Of a stretch of DNA of 64,000 bases, positions 30,134 to 45,010 are shown one piece after another. Position 1 is the first letter of the stretch. Every line of letters starts with the position of its first letter. Below the pieces are notes generated by a model, which was given only the letters and a program-made list of their open reading frames with translations, was not told the DNA's origin and made no database searches. The DNA is from Amorphochlora amoebiformis. Its lineage: Eukaryota > Cercozoa > Chlorarachniophyceae. A program made the translations under genes and the position numbers. The stretch covers positions 868,001 through 932,000 of the forward strand of contig BAAHQB010000033.1 in NCBI GenBank assembly GCA_054601695.1. Direction: 5' to 3'.

Positions 30134-31206
30134 CATATATACAATATCCATTTTATCAGATTCGAGTAGGAGTAGTGGATGGAGGCAAACGTGACAACGC
30201 TTCTATCTATTGGACAACAGAGGTATGTACATAAACGCATATATCTACATATCTATATATATATATATATATACATATTATATATATGCATGTATATATC
30301 TATATAATATTTATTTACACTTATTTAGTAGATACACACACACACATATATATATATATATATTTATATGCGCGGACATATATATTATATATATATATAT
30401 ATACATATATAAATATATATATGTAAATATCTAGAAATATGTATTTTCGTACATGTAGTGTTCACATTTGTATTTGCACACATAATATGTAATACACATA
30501 TATATATTACAAATGTTTGTATCTATGTATAGGTATCATGTTTATGTGTACGTACATCCCCTTTGAAAAAGAGTAATGTACATTCATATATGCATAGAAT
30601 AATATTACGTGTAAACAAATGTGTCTAGATAAGTATGTATATGTATATATATGTCTGTGTGTATGTATGTATATGTGTGTGTATATTCCCTGCATATTCA
30701 TAGATGTATTATACATATATATATATATATATGTACGTAAATGTATATAAACATACTAATATATATAAATATATATATATGTATATATATAGATATATGT
30801 TACTTATAATATACACATATTCGTTAGGGTATGAAAATAGGCCTAGCGAACCCCGCGCCCCTGCTAAGAAGGATAGAGGATCATCAGCGCCCAAAGGTAT
30901 GTGATCTATTTACATACATACATACAGATATACGTCTATTATATACGGACAATCACATATATATATATATATATATATGCATATATACTTATTTCTAATT
31001 ATACTTTTCAGGTTGACCTTATCCTTGGTCTCCCCCGTCCTCGGGTATTCGACCGACTCTTACCCGTTATTTCGCAATCAGGTAGAACATGACTGTATGT
31101 CACACCGGTATGTCACACTATATGTGGTCTTCTTTATGTCTTTTCAGGCGTTCGGAGCTTGTATGTTGTGGGGTCCGCTAAGGTTCACTAGTATATATAT
31201 ATATAA

Positions 31207-31240
<34 letters not shown>

Positions 31241-32157
31241 GTATATTCACATATATATATATATATATAATATATATATATATATAGTATCTATATATAA
31301 TATATGTATACATACATACATACATATATATATACATATATATTAATATATATGTATATATATATATATATATGTATAATATGTAACTATATATATATAT
31401 ATTATAATAAATGTATATGTAGTGTATATCTTATATAAAGTATATGTAGTGTATATCTTATATAAACATGTATATACAATATATACAAATGTAAAAATAT
31501 GTATAAATATATAGATAGATATAACTATGTATTATATATATATATATTTACAACATATATATATATATATATACATATACACGTATCACAACATATATAC
31601 ATATACATAATTATATCTTATATCAGATTTAAATGTAGAAACATATATATGCATATATTTTTATATATGTAGAAACACACATTTATACACATATACATAT
31701 AAATATACATATATTATATACATATACATATACATATGTATATATATATATATATGTGTGTTTAAGTATGAATTGGAATTTGTAGGTAGAGTCTCGTTAT
31801 TGGAGCGTGCACATGCTAAACCCCTCTCATGATCGACATAAAGAAGGATTAGTTAAGGTGAAATCACGTACAAAAGACCACTGTAAATCTATGCGTGTGT
31901 AAAAATATATATTATACAATACATATAATATACATATAATATATATATATATATCAATATATATATATTTATATATATACATATATATATATATATAATA
32001 TATTATATATATATATATATATAATATATTATATATATATATATTATTATATTTTTTTATATATTTATATATACACCTAAGAAGATTGTTATATTAATAT
32101 ACGTATTATTGTCTATGTGTATGTGTTTGTATATACGTAATATTTATGCGCTATAAT

Positions 32158-32195
<38 letters not shown>

Positions 32196-32294
32196 ATTTG
32201 TGCGTATGTGTAAATGTATGTTCCTCTCTCTCTCTCTCTATGTTACATATGTGCATACAAGTATATTTATACGTGTACATTTATTTATATACAT

Positions 32295-32325
<31 letters not shown>

Positions 32326-32464
32326 GTATTATACACATACACCCGTGTATATATGCATATAATACATGTATATGTATACAAATACATGCATATAAGTCAT
32401 GGTGAATATATACATGTAAAGGTATAATGTATATTGTTATATACACATATACATATATGTGTGC

Positions 32465-32498
<34 letters not shown>

Positions 32499-32762
32499 GT
32501 ATAAATATATATATATATATATATATATTCATATATATATATATATATATATTATTCTATATATATATATATATAATGTATAATTTGATATATATATGCA
32601 TATGTAAACATCTTAGGTACATTATGTATCGCTTTAAAGTAAATGTGCATACGTATGAAACTTACATATATGTATGATAAGTACATATGTAAAATATATG
32701 TACATAATATATGCATGCACATATGTATGCAAATAAACATATGAAATTCTTACATATATATA

Positions 32763-32805
<43 letters not shown>

Positions 32806-32958
32806 GTATACATATATACATGTATATTACATATATACATATATAAATACATATACATATATGTATCAAAGCTGAGAGAGAGACTTAAAGAAGGCCTGAC
32901 ACAGTCTGGGGACACAGCCCTACCAACAGTGGTCATATACATGCCATGTATATGTGTG

Positions 32959-33000
<42 letters not shown>

Positions 33001-33175
33001 CATATATTTATATGCATATGTGTGTGTATATATATATATATAAATAATCTATATATATATATATATATGATATACAGGTACAAACACATAATTTAATATA
33101 CATATATACATACATATAATATATATATACATGTATATATATATATATATATGCTTATATATGTATACATATATA

Positions 33176-33222
<47 letters not shown>

Positions 33223-33228
33223 CATATG

Positions 33229-33292
<64 letters not shown>

Positions 33293-33670
33293 TCCTAATA
33301 CATACATCTATAAATATATATACGCAAACATATTTGTATGTGTGTAAATATTCCTAATATATGCATATGTATATATATGCATATATACATATAATATATA
33401 TATATAAATATATATAATACATATATATACATATATGTATATGTGTATGTATAGTAAGGGATACAAAAGGGTGTTGTAGTATATGCATATATTGTATACA
33501 AATTATATACAAACATACATACGTACATATTATATACATATGTTGTGTATATACATGAATATATATATATATATATATATATTATGCGTATAACAGAAGG
33601 TAGTAAAGGACCTTAAAAGGATGATTTTAAACGTGTCTGAGCTAGATCAAGCCTTTCCCCCAGACCGGTA

Positions 33671-33742
<72 letters not shown>

Positions 33743-33861
33743 AAATAAGATATAGATATAGACAGATAGATATAGATAGATATTTATAATTAAAACACAT
33801 ATATACATTTTGACATACGTATTAATATTGCTACATGAACCTTCCCCTAGCTCAGTATGGT

Positions 33862-33897
<36 letters not shown>

Positions 33898-34115
33898 TTT
33901 TGATATATATATATATATATATGTATACAATATATATATATATATATATATAGATACATATATATATATGTAAATATATGTACACATATATAATATACAT
34001 ACATATATATATACACATATGTATGTATGCATATACATAGAAATATACATACATTCATATATATATATATATATATATGTATTGCTTGGAAAAGCCTTCT
34101 AGATGGTAGGGTTAA

Positions 34116-34149
<34 letters not shown>

Positions 34150-34304
34150 ATTTATAGATATGAATTTTATGTATACATGTGTGTATCATATGTGTATAAA
34201 AAATATTTAATTCTTATATGTAAATATATACACACATAAATGTGTGTAATATGTATATAAAAATATATTCAATATGCTCATGTACATACTTACATATGAA
34301 TATT

Positions 34305-34346
<42 letters not shown>

Positions 34347-34499
34347 CATATTATATACGTATATGTATCATGTAATATTACTACGATGTGCGTGAAAATA
34401 TATATTTAAATATGCGTAGCTATATTTGCATATGTTGAAGTCCTTCCCACACTGTTATGCATGTACAGTGCGAAGGAAGATATACATATACAACTATAC

Positions 34500-34541
<42 letters not shown>

Positions 34542-34850
34542 TACATATATATATATAATATATTATATGTATATATATATATATATGTATATACACATGT
34601 ATATTTATATAATATATATATATAAATACGTTTATATTGATAAATATGCACATATATGTATTGTTTTTAATAGGTATATTCGACTTGTATCACATCCTTC
34701 GCGTCCTGCCCAGCAGGCGTCCATTGGATTGCCAACGATACCTAGGTTTTTCTTTAGTTGCTTTTTCTATTTTAATGTTTACGCATAGGAATTTCGGGAA
34801 TTACATATACGTATGTATATTTATATATATATGGATAAGGTGTTTATACC

Positions 34851-34905
<55 letters not shown>

Positions 34906-35082
34906 TTACATATGTACATATATACATATGTATTACGTACATTACATGTATTCAACTGTTTTTCAGACTGTTCGAGATCGATCCAGAAAAAGCTCTCTCA
35001 CAGCTGGGTTAGTACTCATATTCGTACACACATTGTTTTACATGTAAGTTAATGTTCATATCATGCATGTATACATACAAAT

Positions 35083-35115
<33 letters not shown>

Positions 35116-35439
35116 AATACACATATATACACATATATGTATACTTTTATGTACGTACGAATGTATCTATTTTTGCTTTCCATATGTATGTATGATATGA
35201 AAACATATATATAGCATTAATCCGTATAAATTTAACATACACATATATATGTACCGCCTATGGAAAAAGAATACATTGTATGTACGTGTACAGGAGCCAA
35301 GCTTACCAATGAGACACGTGTAGTGGTTGCGGTTGGGCCGGATGGCGGGTATATTACATATATATATATTATATATTATATATATATATATATATGTATG
35401 TATGTACATGTATATGTATGTATATGTATGTATACATAC

Positions 35440-35470
<31 letters not shown>

Positions 35471-36713
35471 TCTGTGTGCGTGTGTGAGTGTATATATATA
35501 TATATACATATATATGTATATATGCATCTATACACATGTATATATTTATATGCGTGTATATCTGTATTGTCAACATATCTATATATATATATATACATAC
35601 TTTACATATAAATAGATTCGTATTGTACTTAGAACATATATATAATACCCATATGTATATATAATATATATATATATATATAAATATTTGTTTATATAAA
35701 TCTCTCCTTTTTATATATGAGTACATGCGTGTATCTATACATATTTTTAATCAGATTTCAGTATGTTTGTATTATTGATCGCAGTCACTATCTGACAGGT
35801 GGGAGGAACCCTGGGAAATAGAGCGTTTCATCGACCAAGGATTTCACCCTTTCACCATAGGCGAGCGGGTGCTTCTTACTGAGGTTTGCAGATGATGTAT
35901 CATGATATATTATATAATATATATACATATACATATGCATATATTATATATATACATATATATATATATAATACGTATATATATATATATAATACGTATA
36001 TATATATATATATATATGCGTATAAAATATTTATTTAGGCAACATCTACGCACACATACGTATTTGTATACATATATATATATATATATATATGTATATA
36101 TTTATATCTATATATATATATATTTTATATATATATATATATACATATTGTATAATATATATAAATATATATATATATTTATGTATATATACATATATAC
36201 ATATTGATAATATATATATATATATATGTATGTATAATATATTTATATATATTTACGTATGTACGTATACATGCGTATATGTATATCCTAATATTACATT
36301 TGTACAAATGGACGAATATGTTTGATGTGTGCACTCACATGCATATATAGAATACACATATGCTTAGGATATAATATTCAAAAAACATGTTTACAAACGA
36401 AGCTTAGTGGTGTAATGGATAATGATAATATTATGTCTGCTGCTATTAGCACATCGTAAAATATTATATATACATGGCAGTATTTGAGTAAAAAAATAAA
36501 ATATATGAGACATATATATATATATATATATTATTACACATTTCGATTTTTATGTACAAGTTTTACACATACATACAGAATTCATATGTTTATATTATAT
36601 GTACATAAATTTTGTATTCACATAAGGTTGCTGTCCCAGTTCTCATCACTATGGTGAACGACTGGCTTGATCGAGGCGTGCATAGGTCTACAAAGTCGCA
36701 GTCAGTATACTGA
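28075..36713 (+). CDS. rsmE: RsmE-type 16S rRNA (m3U) methyltransferase with plastid-type leader
   Basis: SPOUT-family enzyme that, in bacteria, methylates N3 of U1498 of 16S rRNA using S-adenosylmethionine. Exons: 28075-28332, 28579-28628, 29738-29783, 30160-30222, 30828-30896, 31012-31081, 31148-31182, 31786-31857, 32872-32931, 33597-33667, 34674-34745, 34967-35007, 35294-35348, 35799-35883, 36627-36713; 377 residues, all in phase. Residues 1-30 form a signal peptide ([20 protein letters not shown]) and about 31-75 a basic Arg/Ser-rich leader. The mature part starts [13 protein letters not shown], then ALHVKEIL and IRVGVVDGG (PUA-like N-domain). The SPOUT domain has [47 protein letters not shown] (SAM-knot; GPEGG in most relatives), W-x9-[14 protein letters not shown] and [13 protein letters not shown]. 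All family blocks are in order. Likely acts in the plastid; mitochondrial targeting is not excluded. Exon 30828-30896 is the least certain. Confidence 0.9.
31414..31467. repeat. Two-copy 27-nt tandem repeat
   Basis: Two adjacent copies of a TATATGTAGTGTATATCTTA-type unit in RsmE intron 7, within otherwise simple TA-rich sequence. Confidence 0.7.
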
Positions 36714-37230
36714 ATTTGGTCAAGCCCAGGTAGAATTTGGAAAAAAATATCATGGTCTTGATGGTTGTGATCTACAACTTGTCTTTTCAATAGTGTAGTG
36801 TGCATCATCGGTACTAGAGACCATAGACTAGATGATTATGTTGCAGATAACAGACTCCTGGTAACTCAATATGTAATTATCAGCAGTTGTGAGTACACTG
36901 CAGTTAATGCTAGCTAGTAATCTCATACTAGCTATAGTCACATGGTCATGCACAAGCTAAACAAGCTGCAGTTGGCTTATTCTAGTTGTAAATCTATTAC
37001 TAACTAGACTTTTACTAGTTTTATGATGATGAGTTACTACTTCACTCGAGTAACTATAGGGTCAGAGTAATGCAAATTCTACGCAAGATCCTAGAAGATA
37101 GTTGTATTTTACTATGGCTGGTATAGCTTGGGTAGCTTAAATACTACCTTAGTATGTATATCCTCAGTAAGTGTTCTGTAGCAATTAAAAATTTATAATT
37201 TAGCAGCACGGCGTCTCAAGCTCAAGACAG
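36714..37230. other. Convergent intergenic spacer, CTAG-rich
   Basis: This spacer lies between the RsmE stop (+) and the coiled-coil gene stop (-). From about 36810 to 37120 it is ordinary-complexity sequence, not TA microsatellite, with many CTAG and AGCT tetranucleotides (GCTAGCTAG, ACTAGACTTTTACTAG). No exon was found. It probably carries both 3' UTRs and polyadenylation signals. Confidence 0.7.
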
Positions 37231-37373
37231 CTACTTGTACGTTGTTCCATCTATATCCGTGATTTCACTTCCCCCAATCCCCCGCATCCTGTCTCGTTCC
37301 CCCCATCTGTCACTTGTTCCACTATACCTCCCGGCAGTGTCGACCTGAAAAGAACAATAATATACTTGGGTTC

Positions 37374-37411
<38 letters not shown>

Positions 37412-37456
37412 ATATATATTATTTATACATTATACCTGAACACTAATAAATATGTT

Positions 37457-37492
<36 letters not shown>

Positions 37493-38031
37493 TATATATA
37501 TATATATATGTATAAATATATATTTTTGTATGTATAATATATACATATATATATATATGTATGTGTGTATATATATATATGTATGTATGTATACGTATAA
37601 ATATGTATGAACATAAGTCATGCACTTAAAGATCTGGTTCCATTGAAATAGATCCTAACGCATATTTAAATATGTATAGATATATATATATATATATATG
37701 TACTGTATTATGGATATGTAATACCTATAACTATTACATGTATACACCTATACACACATATATGTATATATGTATACATGAGAACATATAATATATGTAT
37801 ACATGTATATATACATGTATATATATATATATATATTTATTGTATACATATGTAAATTTACTTTTTAAATACGATGTCAACAACTGACCAGCTATACAGA
37901 TATGTACATCAAATAAATTATAAATATATGTATAAAAATTATATATATATGTACATATACATATATATATATATATATGTATGTATATATATATATATAT
38001 ATCAATATAAATATATATATGTACATATACA

Positions 38032-38064
<33 letters not shown>

Positions 38065-39808
38065 TATATTTACATATGTACGCTTACGTAAACAATATGA
38101 CGGATACATATATGCTGTATATATTTACATATACAAAAATACATATAATATACACGTACATGCGTATGTAAATAGTATATATATATATAATATATAATAT
38201 ATATATATGTATATACAGATGGATATATGTATATTAATATGTACAATATGTAATATATATATATATATATATATACATACATACATATATATATTTCTGT
38301 ATTATACTTAAACATCACGGTGTTTATGGGATGGCAGCGGGAGGTGGTATGTTGTAGATAGTACCTTTCGACGTGCAGCAGCGAAATATTGTCTTGCGAG
38401 TTCCGCCATTTGCTTCTCGACAGCCTAAGAGATATAGCTAACTGAGCAATAATATATTCTGACTGACCGGTACCTTATCCATCATCTTTGAAAATGCACG
38501 CATCTTCTTTGCATACAACTTCTGCTTCTTTTCCACCGCCATATCTCGACTGGACTCAAGATTTGTGGCTAATTCCTCCCCCACCTTGATAAATTAAATT
38601 AGGCATGGGGTAAATGTATCCGCGAGGGTTTCACCTTGCGCAGCTTGCTTGCGGTTTCAGTCTTTAACTTGTCGACCTTCGACAGAAATTCTTGTTTACG
38701 TTCCTGAAGTATAGGAAATATTTAACCCTTCGTAGTAATAAATGGTATTTCCACCTGATATATGGATGTCGCCTCGTGTAGCAGCTGGCCTCGTCGCAGA
38801 TCTAATTCGCGCCTGCATATGGGGATGTGATGGATTAGCTAGGAGGCTTCAAGCTGAGTTGATATTCACCTAAAGTCGTGAAAGTTATCTTGGAGAGAAT
38901 CCCGCTGATGTTGATACTGAGCCTCTCTGATTCGTGCCTTGAAATAATTGTCTTAAGAATCGGTGCAAATTAATTCCCAGGTTACAAGATTCCCTACCCA
39001 ATGCTGATACCTGGAACAGAGCTGACACCTCCTCCTTCGTTCTATCACAGCGTAATTTGATACGTTGAAGCTGGGTTTGAAGGTCGTGGTCAAACTTGCT
39101 TAATATCTGGGCCCGACAGTCTTCACATGCAACCCACCAGCCATGTCTGTCCATCGGCATGTTGCGAACAGCAACTGCTGTGTTCTCTGTGAGGCCGGGA
39201 GAGCCTTGGGTAACAGTTATAGCGTCAAGCCCTGGGGATGTCCGCAGTGATGGCACATTAGTCTGAGATACAGTTTCGTCGTATCGCGGAGGATTCAACT
39301 GCTCTCGAAGTTTGGAGAGGTGCAGCATCTCCTCGCGATACTCCCGCTCGAGTCGCTGCAGCATCTTGGGCGGACGCCGCTGAAATCTCCGAAGCTCCTG
39401 CATATTGTTCGTTTGGGTTGCTCGTATAGATGTCATGGTCGCCAGCGCCGTGGCTTCCGCGTCTTTGCGAATCTGGGGAGGCATCTTATTCCCCGACTTA
39501 CCAGTGCGGTCATCGATGCGCAAACGTCGTAGTTGGTCCTCAAGTTGCTTTTCTAGCTTCTTGATTATGTCCTCAGCTCTTTCAGGTCTTGGGCCTAGGC
39601 AGAATATCCGCCACACTGGGTCCATGCAGCCATTTGACCGCGGTGCGCTGAGCTGGGGTTCTCGGCGTGTCTTATGCATGGCTGGAGCTACCCACACGCA
39701 GGATGCAAGTGTAGCTACTGCAATTAAAGCTTGTAAACGCCACCTCATAGACCGTGCGAACGCTGGCAGCGCCTTGTAAGTAGCGGGCGAAGAACGGGAG
39801 GGCGCCAT
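37231..39808 (-). CDS. Membrane-anchored coiled-coil protein, unidentified
   Basis: Exons (- strand): 39808-39011, 38937-38870, 38812-38755, 38703-38635, 38584-38474, 38424-38365, 37344-37231 (TAG); about 425 residues. The ATG at 39808 is preferred over the upstream in-frame GTG. A basic N-terminus precedes one hydrophobic segment at about residues 27-45 ([15 protein letters not shown]), then VAPAM, resembling the ASAFAP-type cleavage context of complex-plastid presequences. The rest is charged heptad-like coiled coil ([51 protein letters not shown]), with a C-x2-C pair near residue 232 ([11 protein letters not shown]). Five introns are short (about 50-75 nt) and lack TA repeats, unlike all neighbours. 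The last exon is uncertain: without the final splice, translation would stop at 38308, and another frame through 37344-37231 is also open. No known family recognised. Confidence 0.75.
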
Positions 39809-40366
39809 TTTCGACACGTGGTTGTGCGAAGATATCGATATATTATTTTAAGATATCCTGTTTTCGTATTTCTTATCCTATATCGTATATTAAATATATA
39901 TCAATATGAAAACCATAGGTTATCTTTTCGCATCCAATGGTGGACGGCGGGCGGCGTGGTGGGCGATATGTCAGGTATATTTCATTGTAGGAAAGCGACG
40001 CCCTTCCTATTGATCCCGCTTTCGTATTAAATATCTCTCGATAGTTCTTCAGCGGTTTTGAGTGTGTAGTTTCTGGATCCAAAGGCCAATTTATCCTCCC
40101 ACTTTTGGCCGCACACTTCTTTTATCTACATCAAGCCTGTATTCCTCCCTCCCAGTGCCCCGATACTCTCGTGGACGGTGTATTCATATTGGACGGAAAA
40201 TTCAGCAACGAACCGAATTCCTTTAGCTGAATATGCGGAATACTTGGGCGCAAATGCTGCCATTCTCTGACCCATATAACCCCGGTTACAGTACAATCTA
40301 GATTCTACTTAGATTCCTGTAGTTTATCACGCATACCATTTCTCCTCGAACATTGATGTTGAAGCC
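39809..40366. promoter_or_regulatory. Divergent promoter region, coiled-coil gene / ABC-F gene
   Basis: 558 nt of mixed-composition sequence without (TA)n lie between the two start codons. It contains a CCAAT in ATCCAATGG near 39935 and a GC-rich patch (GGACGGCGGGCGGCG) at about 39941-39955. No convincing TATA box. The region may include 5' UTRs of both genes. Confidence 0.5.
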
Positions 40367-40516
40367 ATGTATTTGTCTTACAGGCTCACCATATCAATAT
40401 CAACCGTTCTTGCCCTCCTCCTACTCACCCTCGACAAGTCGCCTGCAACCCTCAAGACTCCTTTGAAAGAATCGTCGATCATCTCAAGATGCGTTCGAAC
40501 TTCCACTGTACTTTTA

Positions 40517-40556
<40 letters not shown>

Positions 40557-40640
40557 AAAATTTATTGCATACAATATAATTATGTGTACACATAAAAATG
40601 TACACATTTAAAGGTATATGGGTATATATTCTATATATAC

Positions 40641-40672
<32 letters not shown>

Positions 40673-40742
40673 CTCATACATACATATATGTATATATGTA
40701 CTACGTTAAATTGTACATGTACATTTATACATGTATACATAC

Positions 40743-40783
<41 letters not shown>

Positions 40784-41728
40784 CACATATACGTGTGTGT
40801 ATATTTTTAGACATATTTGGATAAATATGTATACATAACTATATATGTATATGTTTTATATATTATATATATATATATATGTATGTATGTGTGCACATAT
40901 ATGTATTGTATGGACAAACATACATGTGCAACTAGCACCAACAAACAGAATCCACAGATCTCACCTGGTATCGAAGCTGGAAAAAGTCACTGGAGGTGGA
41001 GATTACACACCCTTCGCGGTGGCAAAAAGATCGTCAAGTCGTCAAAAGTCAAGAAGATGAAGCCTCCAAACCTCGTGTCCCCACTTCTAAAGTCGCCAGA
41101 CCTCAAGTCAATGTCGATTTCAGGTAACCTAACCCTCCTAAACCCGGCTCCACCCAAGCCGTAGCTACAGGGTGTGTATCCCACCCAACTCTTTCGCTCC
41201 TGCCTAAACAGCCCCAGCCCCCAGACCTTGCTTCGATCCTCTTACTCTCACTCAAACGTTCCTCTAATCCCGGCTTCGATCCTCTTACTCTCACTCGACC
41301 CTTCCTCTAATCCTTTTCCCTTAAAAACCACACTTAGACTAGCTCTGGCTCTAACCCCAACCTTAAGTCTTAATCTTAACCCCCAAGGCTTATATTTTTG
41401 CCAGCTCTAACGCTAGCTCTAATATTAAATCCTCTTAAGCTTTCCCTAGCGCACCTAATCCTAGCCCTACCCTATCACAAACCCTTAGCCCAAATTCTAA
41501 GCTATCCCAGCCCGCAAGACCTGGGTTTACATGCAAATCTCTATTTAAGTTCTCCAGTTATTGCACCATTGTTAGTGGGATAGAAACTAATGTATGGTTT
41601 CCAGGTACGGGCAAGGAAAGAGACGGGAAGCCGAGGGAAGGAGGAGAAACGAGCATCGAGGCTGAGGAGGATAAGCTTAAGGGAATCGCGGCTCAGGTTT
41701 TCTACATGTACATATAGATATATATATG

Positions 41729-41780
<52 letters not shown>

Positions 41781-42137
41781 AATTTGATTTGTACGTACGT
41801 GTGTTGCATATATGTGTATATGTATACATGATACGAATTTGTTGGATATGTGTATATATGTTTTATATATGTCTATATATATTTGTGTATATGTATATAT
41901 ATATATATATATATGTATATATTATATATCCATATGTACATAAGAATATCTAATATGTACTGTAGATTGTATTCATACATATGTCTACACGCATGAGTTA
42001 TATATAGATTTAAATATTTTTGTATGCAAATGTTTTAATGCATACATGCATGATGTTTGTACATGTACATAGCTCAGTTTCTATACATAATTTGTCTATG
42101 TATTCTACATAACATGTATCATACATATTGCATGTAA

Positions 42138-42177
<40 letters not shown>

Positions 42178-42194
42178 CTGTATTTATGTATATA

Positions 42195-42225
<31 letters not shown>

Positions 42226-42405
42226 CAATATATATATATATACGTTTTGTATATATGCATCTATAGGGTCACTCGTCGGCGAAAAAGGACTCATACACCA
42301 AGGATATTAGGATTGAACGGATATCACTTCAATACTATGAAAAAGTCATATATATATATATATGTATACATGTATGTATATGTAATATTTGTATATATAT
42401 ATATT

Positions 42406-42491
<86 letters not shown>

Positions 42492-42710
42492 CCTGTAGTA
42501 TACCTATGGTGTGCAAATATAATTGAATATAAAGATGTAATGATATGCGTACACATTATGTATTGTACATAAATACACAGACTCTGCTGGAAGATACATC
42601 ACTTGTACTTAACTATGGAAATCGATACGGACTCATAGGCAGGTGAATATGCATCATGTATTAGATATAGTACATAACCAAGCCATATACACATGTATAC
42701 ATATATATAT

Positions 42711-42765
<55 letters not shown>

Positions 42766-44063
42766 ATATAATGTATACATCCATGTATACACCCAAATAT
42801 ATATATGTATATGTATACATACATTTATATATATGTACATACATAATACAATGTAAATACATGTATTATATGCACATATATATATATATATACATAATAT
42901 ATATATATATATATATAATATATATTATATATATATATATTATATATATATATATATATATATTCGTGCATATGTATTCATACATATAAAACACATGCAA
43001 AAATAATATACATTTTGTGCACACACTTCGTAAATGTGAGAAAAAATGAGTGTATGTACATGCACCAACATAAATACCATATTTGCGCATCTATGCATAC
43101 ATATATATATATATGTATATGTATATATCAATACATATATGCATACATGTGTGTATATATGTGTATATATATATTTATACATATATATATATATATATTC
43201 ATATGCACATAAATATTCACAGTACGCAACATAAATATATACATGTATTTTCATACAGATGTACACATATAAAATATTTACATATTTCTATATTCATAGA
43301 ATATATCATGACCTACTATGTGTACACATATACATCCAAAGGAACGGATGTGGAAAGTCTATCCTTCTGAAAGCTCTCGCAAACAAGGGATTCCAGCTTC
43401 CGATGGGTCTCCTCCCTGGATCTCAATCTCTGTCTCCCTCTCTCTCATACTCTCTTCTATATCTCCACGTATAGATGTAGACTCCCTATCCTTCTTTGCT
43501 ATCATTACAGTTTGTACCAATGCCTGTAATTCTTTATATATAATATATATTACACACACATATGTATATACACATATGTTATTGTTAGTGCAGCGGTCCC
43601 TTAGTGGTATAAGGCCAGTAGTCCGTGGTGATTAGTTGAAGTCCGTTTGGATTATAATTAACTCATGTTCCAAGAGATTTTAGCTAGCCTGCATCTCATG
43701 TGATAGGTCGGCTAAGGTTACGTGAGGCATGGCTGACGTTACGTTCAGTCACCCTCTTCCTGAAACCTCGTTACTACCGGGTACTAACGGATGAGGCGAT
43801 TTTCAAGAGTCTCCAGAATCTCCAGCGATCTCCAGCTATCTGCAGTCTCCCTATCAATATCTACTGTTCGAACTGTGTCCCCTCATGCTATTTACATGGT
43901 TGCTTTAGTAATATATATATATATATTATATAAATATATAATTATATATAAATGTGTCTTTATATAATACAAATCTATGTACATATTGCATAGAAACATA
44001 ATACATATATATATATGTGTAAATATATATATATATATATACATATTATATATATTATACATA

Positions 44064-44096
<33 letters not shown>

Positions 44097-44739
44097 GTAT
44101 TCCATATATAGAGACAGATAGATAGATACATATATACTATACTTAGGAATGTCCCTGTATCACTTAAGGAAGGAGTTAGACCCTACGAACGACACAGCTT
44201 TGGAGGCGGTTAGATGTACAAATATGTATATTGTTATATATATATGTATATATTCCTATATGTACATATATATAAATGAATATATATATATATATATATA
44301 TATTTATAAATATATATATGTGTGTGTATTTATATTTAAGTATATGCATGTATGTATGCATGCATATATTTCCATTTTACATAAATGTAGAGATATGTAT
44401 TTATATATATATAAATACATTATAAATATATACAATTTTTTACATATGTATACATATACACGTTTGACAGTGTGATATCTGCATAGTAACGTACCCATGT
44501 AACACGTATTAATGTGTATGAATACAGATGTTATGCACATGATATTTATGATTCGTATCCATCTATTATGTGTGCATATACATGTGTAGGTAAAAGGCAT
44601 ATCTTAAATATTAATAAAATATGATACAATTTAATACAATTAACAATTAGTTATAAAATATCCATAAAGATGTAAACATACTATTTTTATATACATTCAT
44701 GTGTGTATAAATATGGGTATATATTCGTGTACATATATG

Positions 44740-44770
<31 letters not shown>

Positions 44771-44957
44771 TATATAATTATATATATATATATATGTATA
44801 TATGTATCGTTTGTATGTAAATATACATACAAATATACACATTCATATATATTTATTTGTGTATATATATGCGTAAATTATTATAAATAATACCAATGCA
44901 TACATACATATACTACATATATATATATACACACATATATATATATTTATGTATATA

Positions 44958-45010
<53 letters not shown>

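Noticed and set aside
36395-36425. tRNA A-box-like sequence (TTAGTGGTGTAATGG)
   Set aside because: No B box, cloverleaf or anticodon arm at the required spacing; it lies in the last RsmE intron.
37630-37670. Possible extra exon of the coiled-coil gene
   Set aside because: Including it would shift the last exon into an alternative open frame. Both are possible, but direct joining of 38365 to 37344 keeps phase without it. Left undecided.
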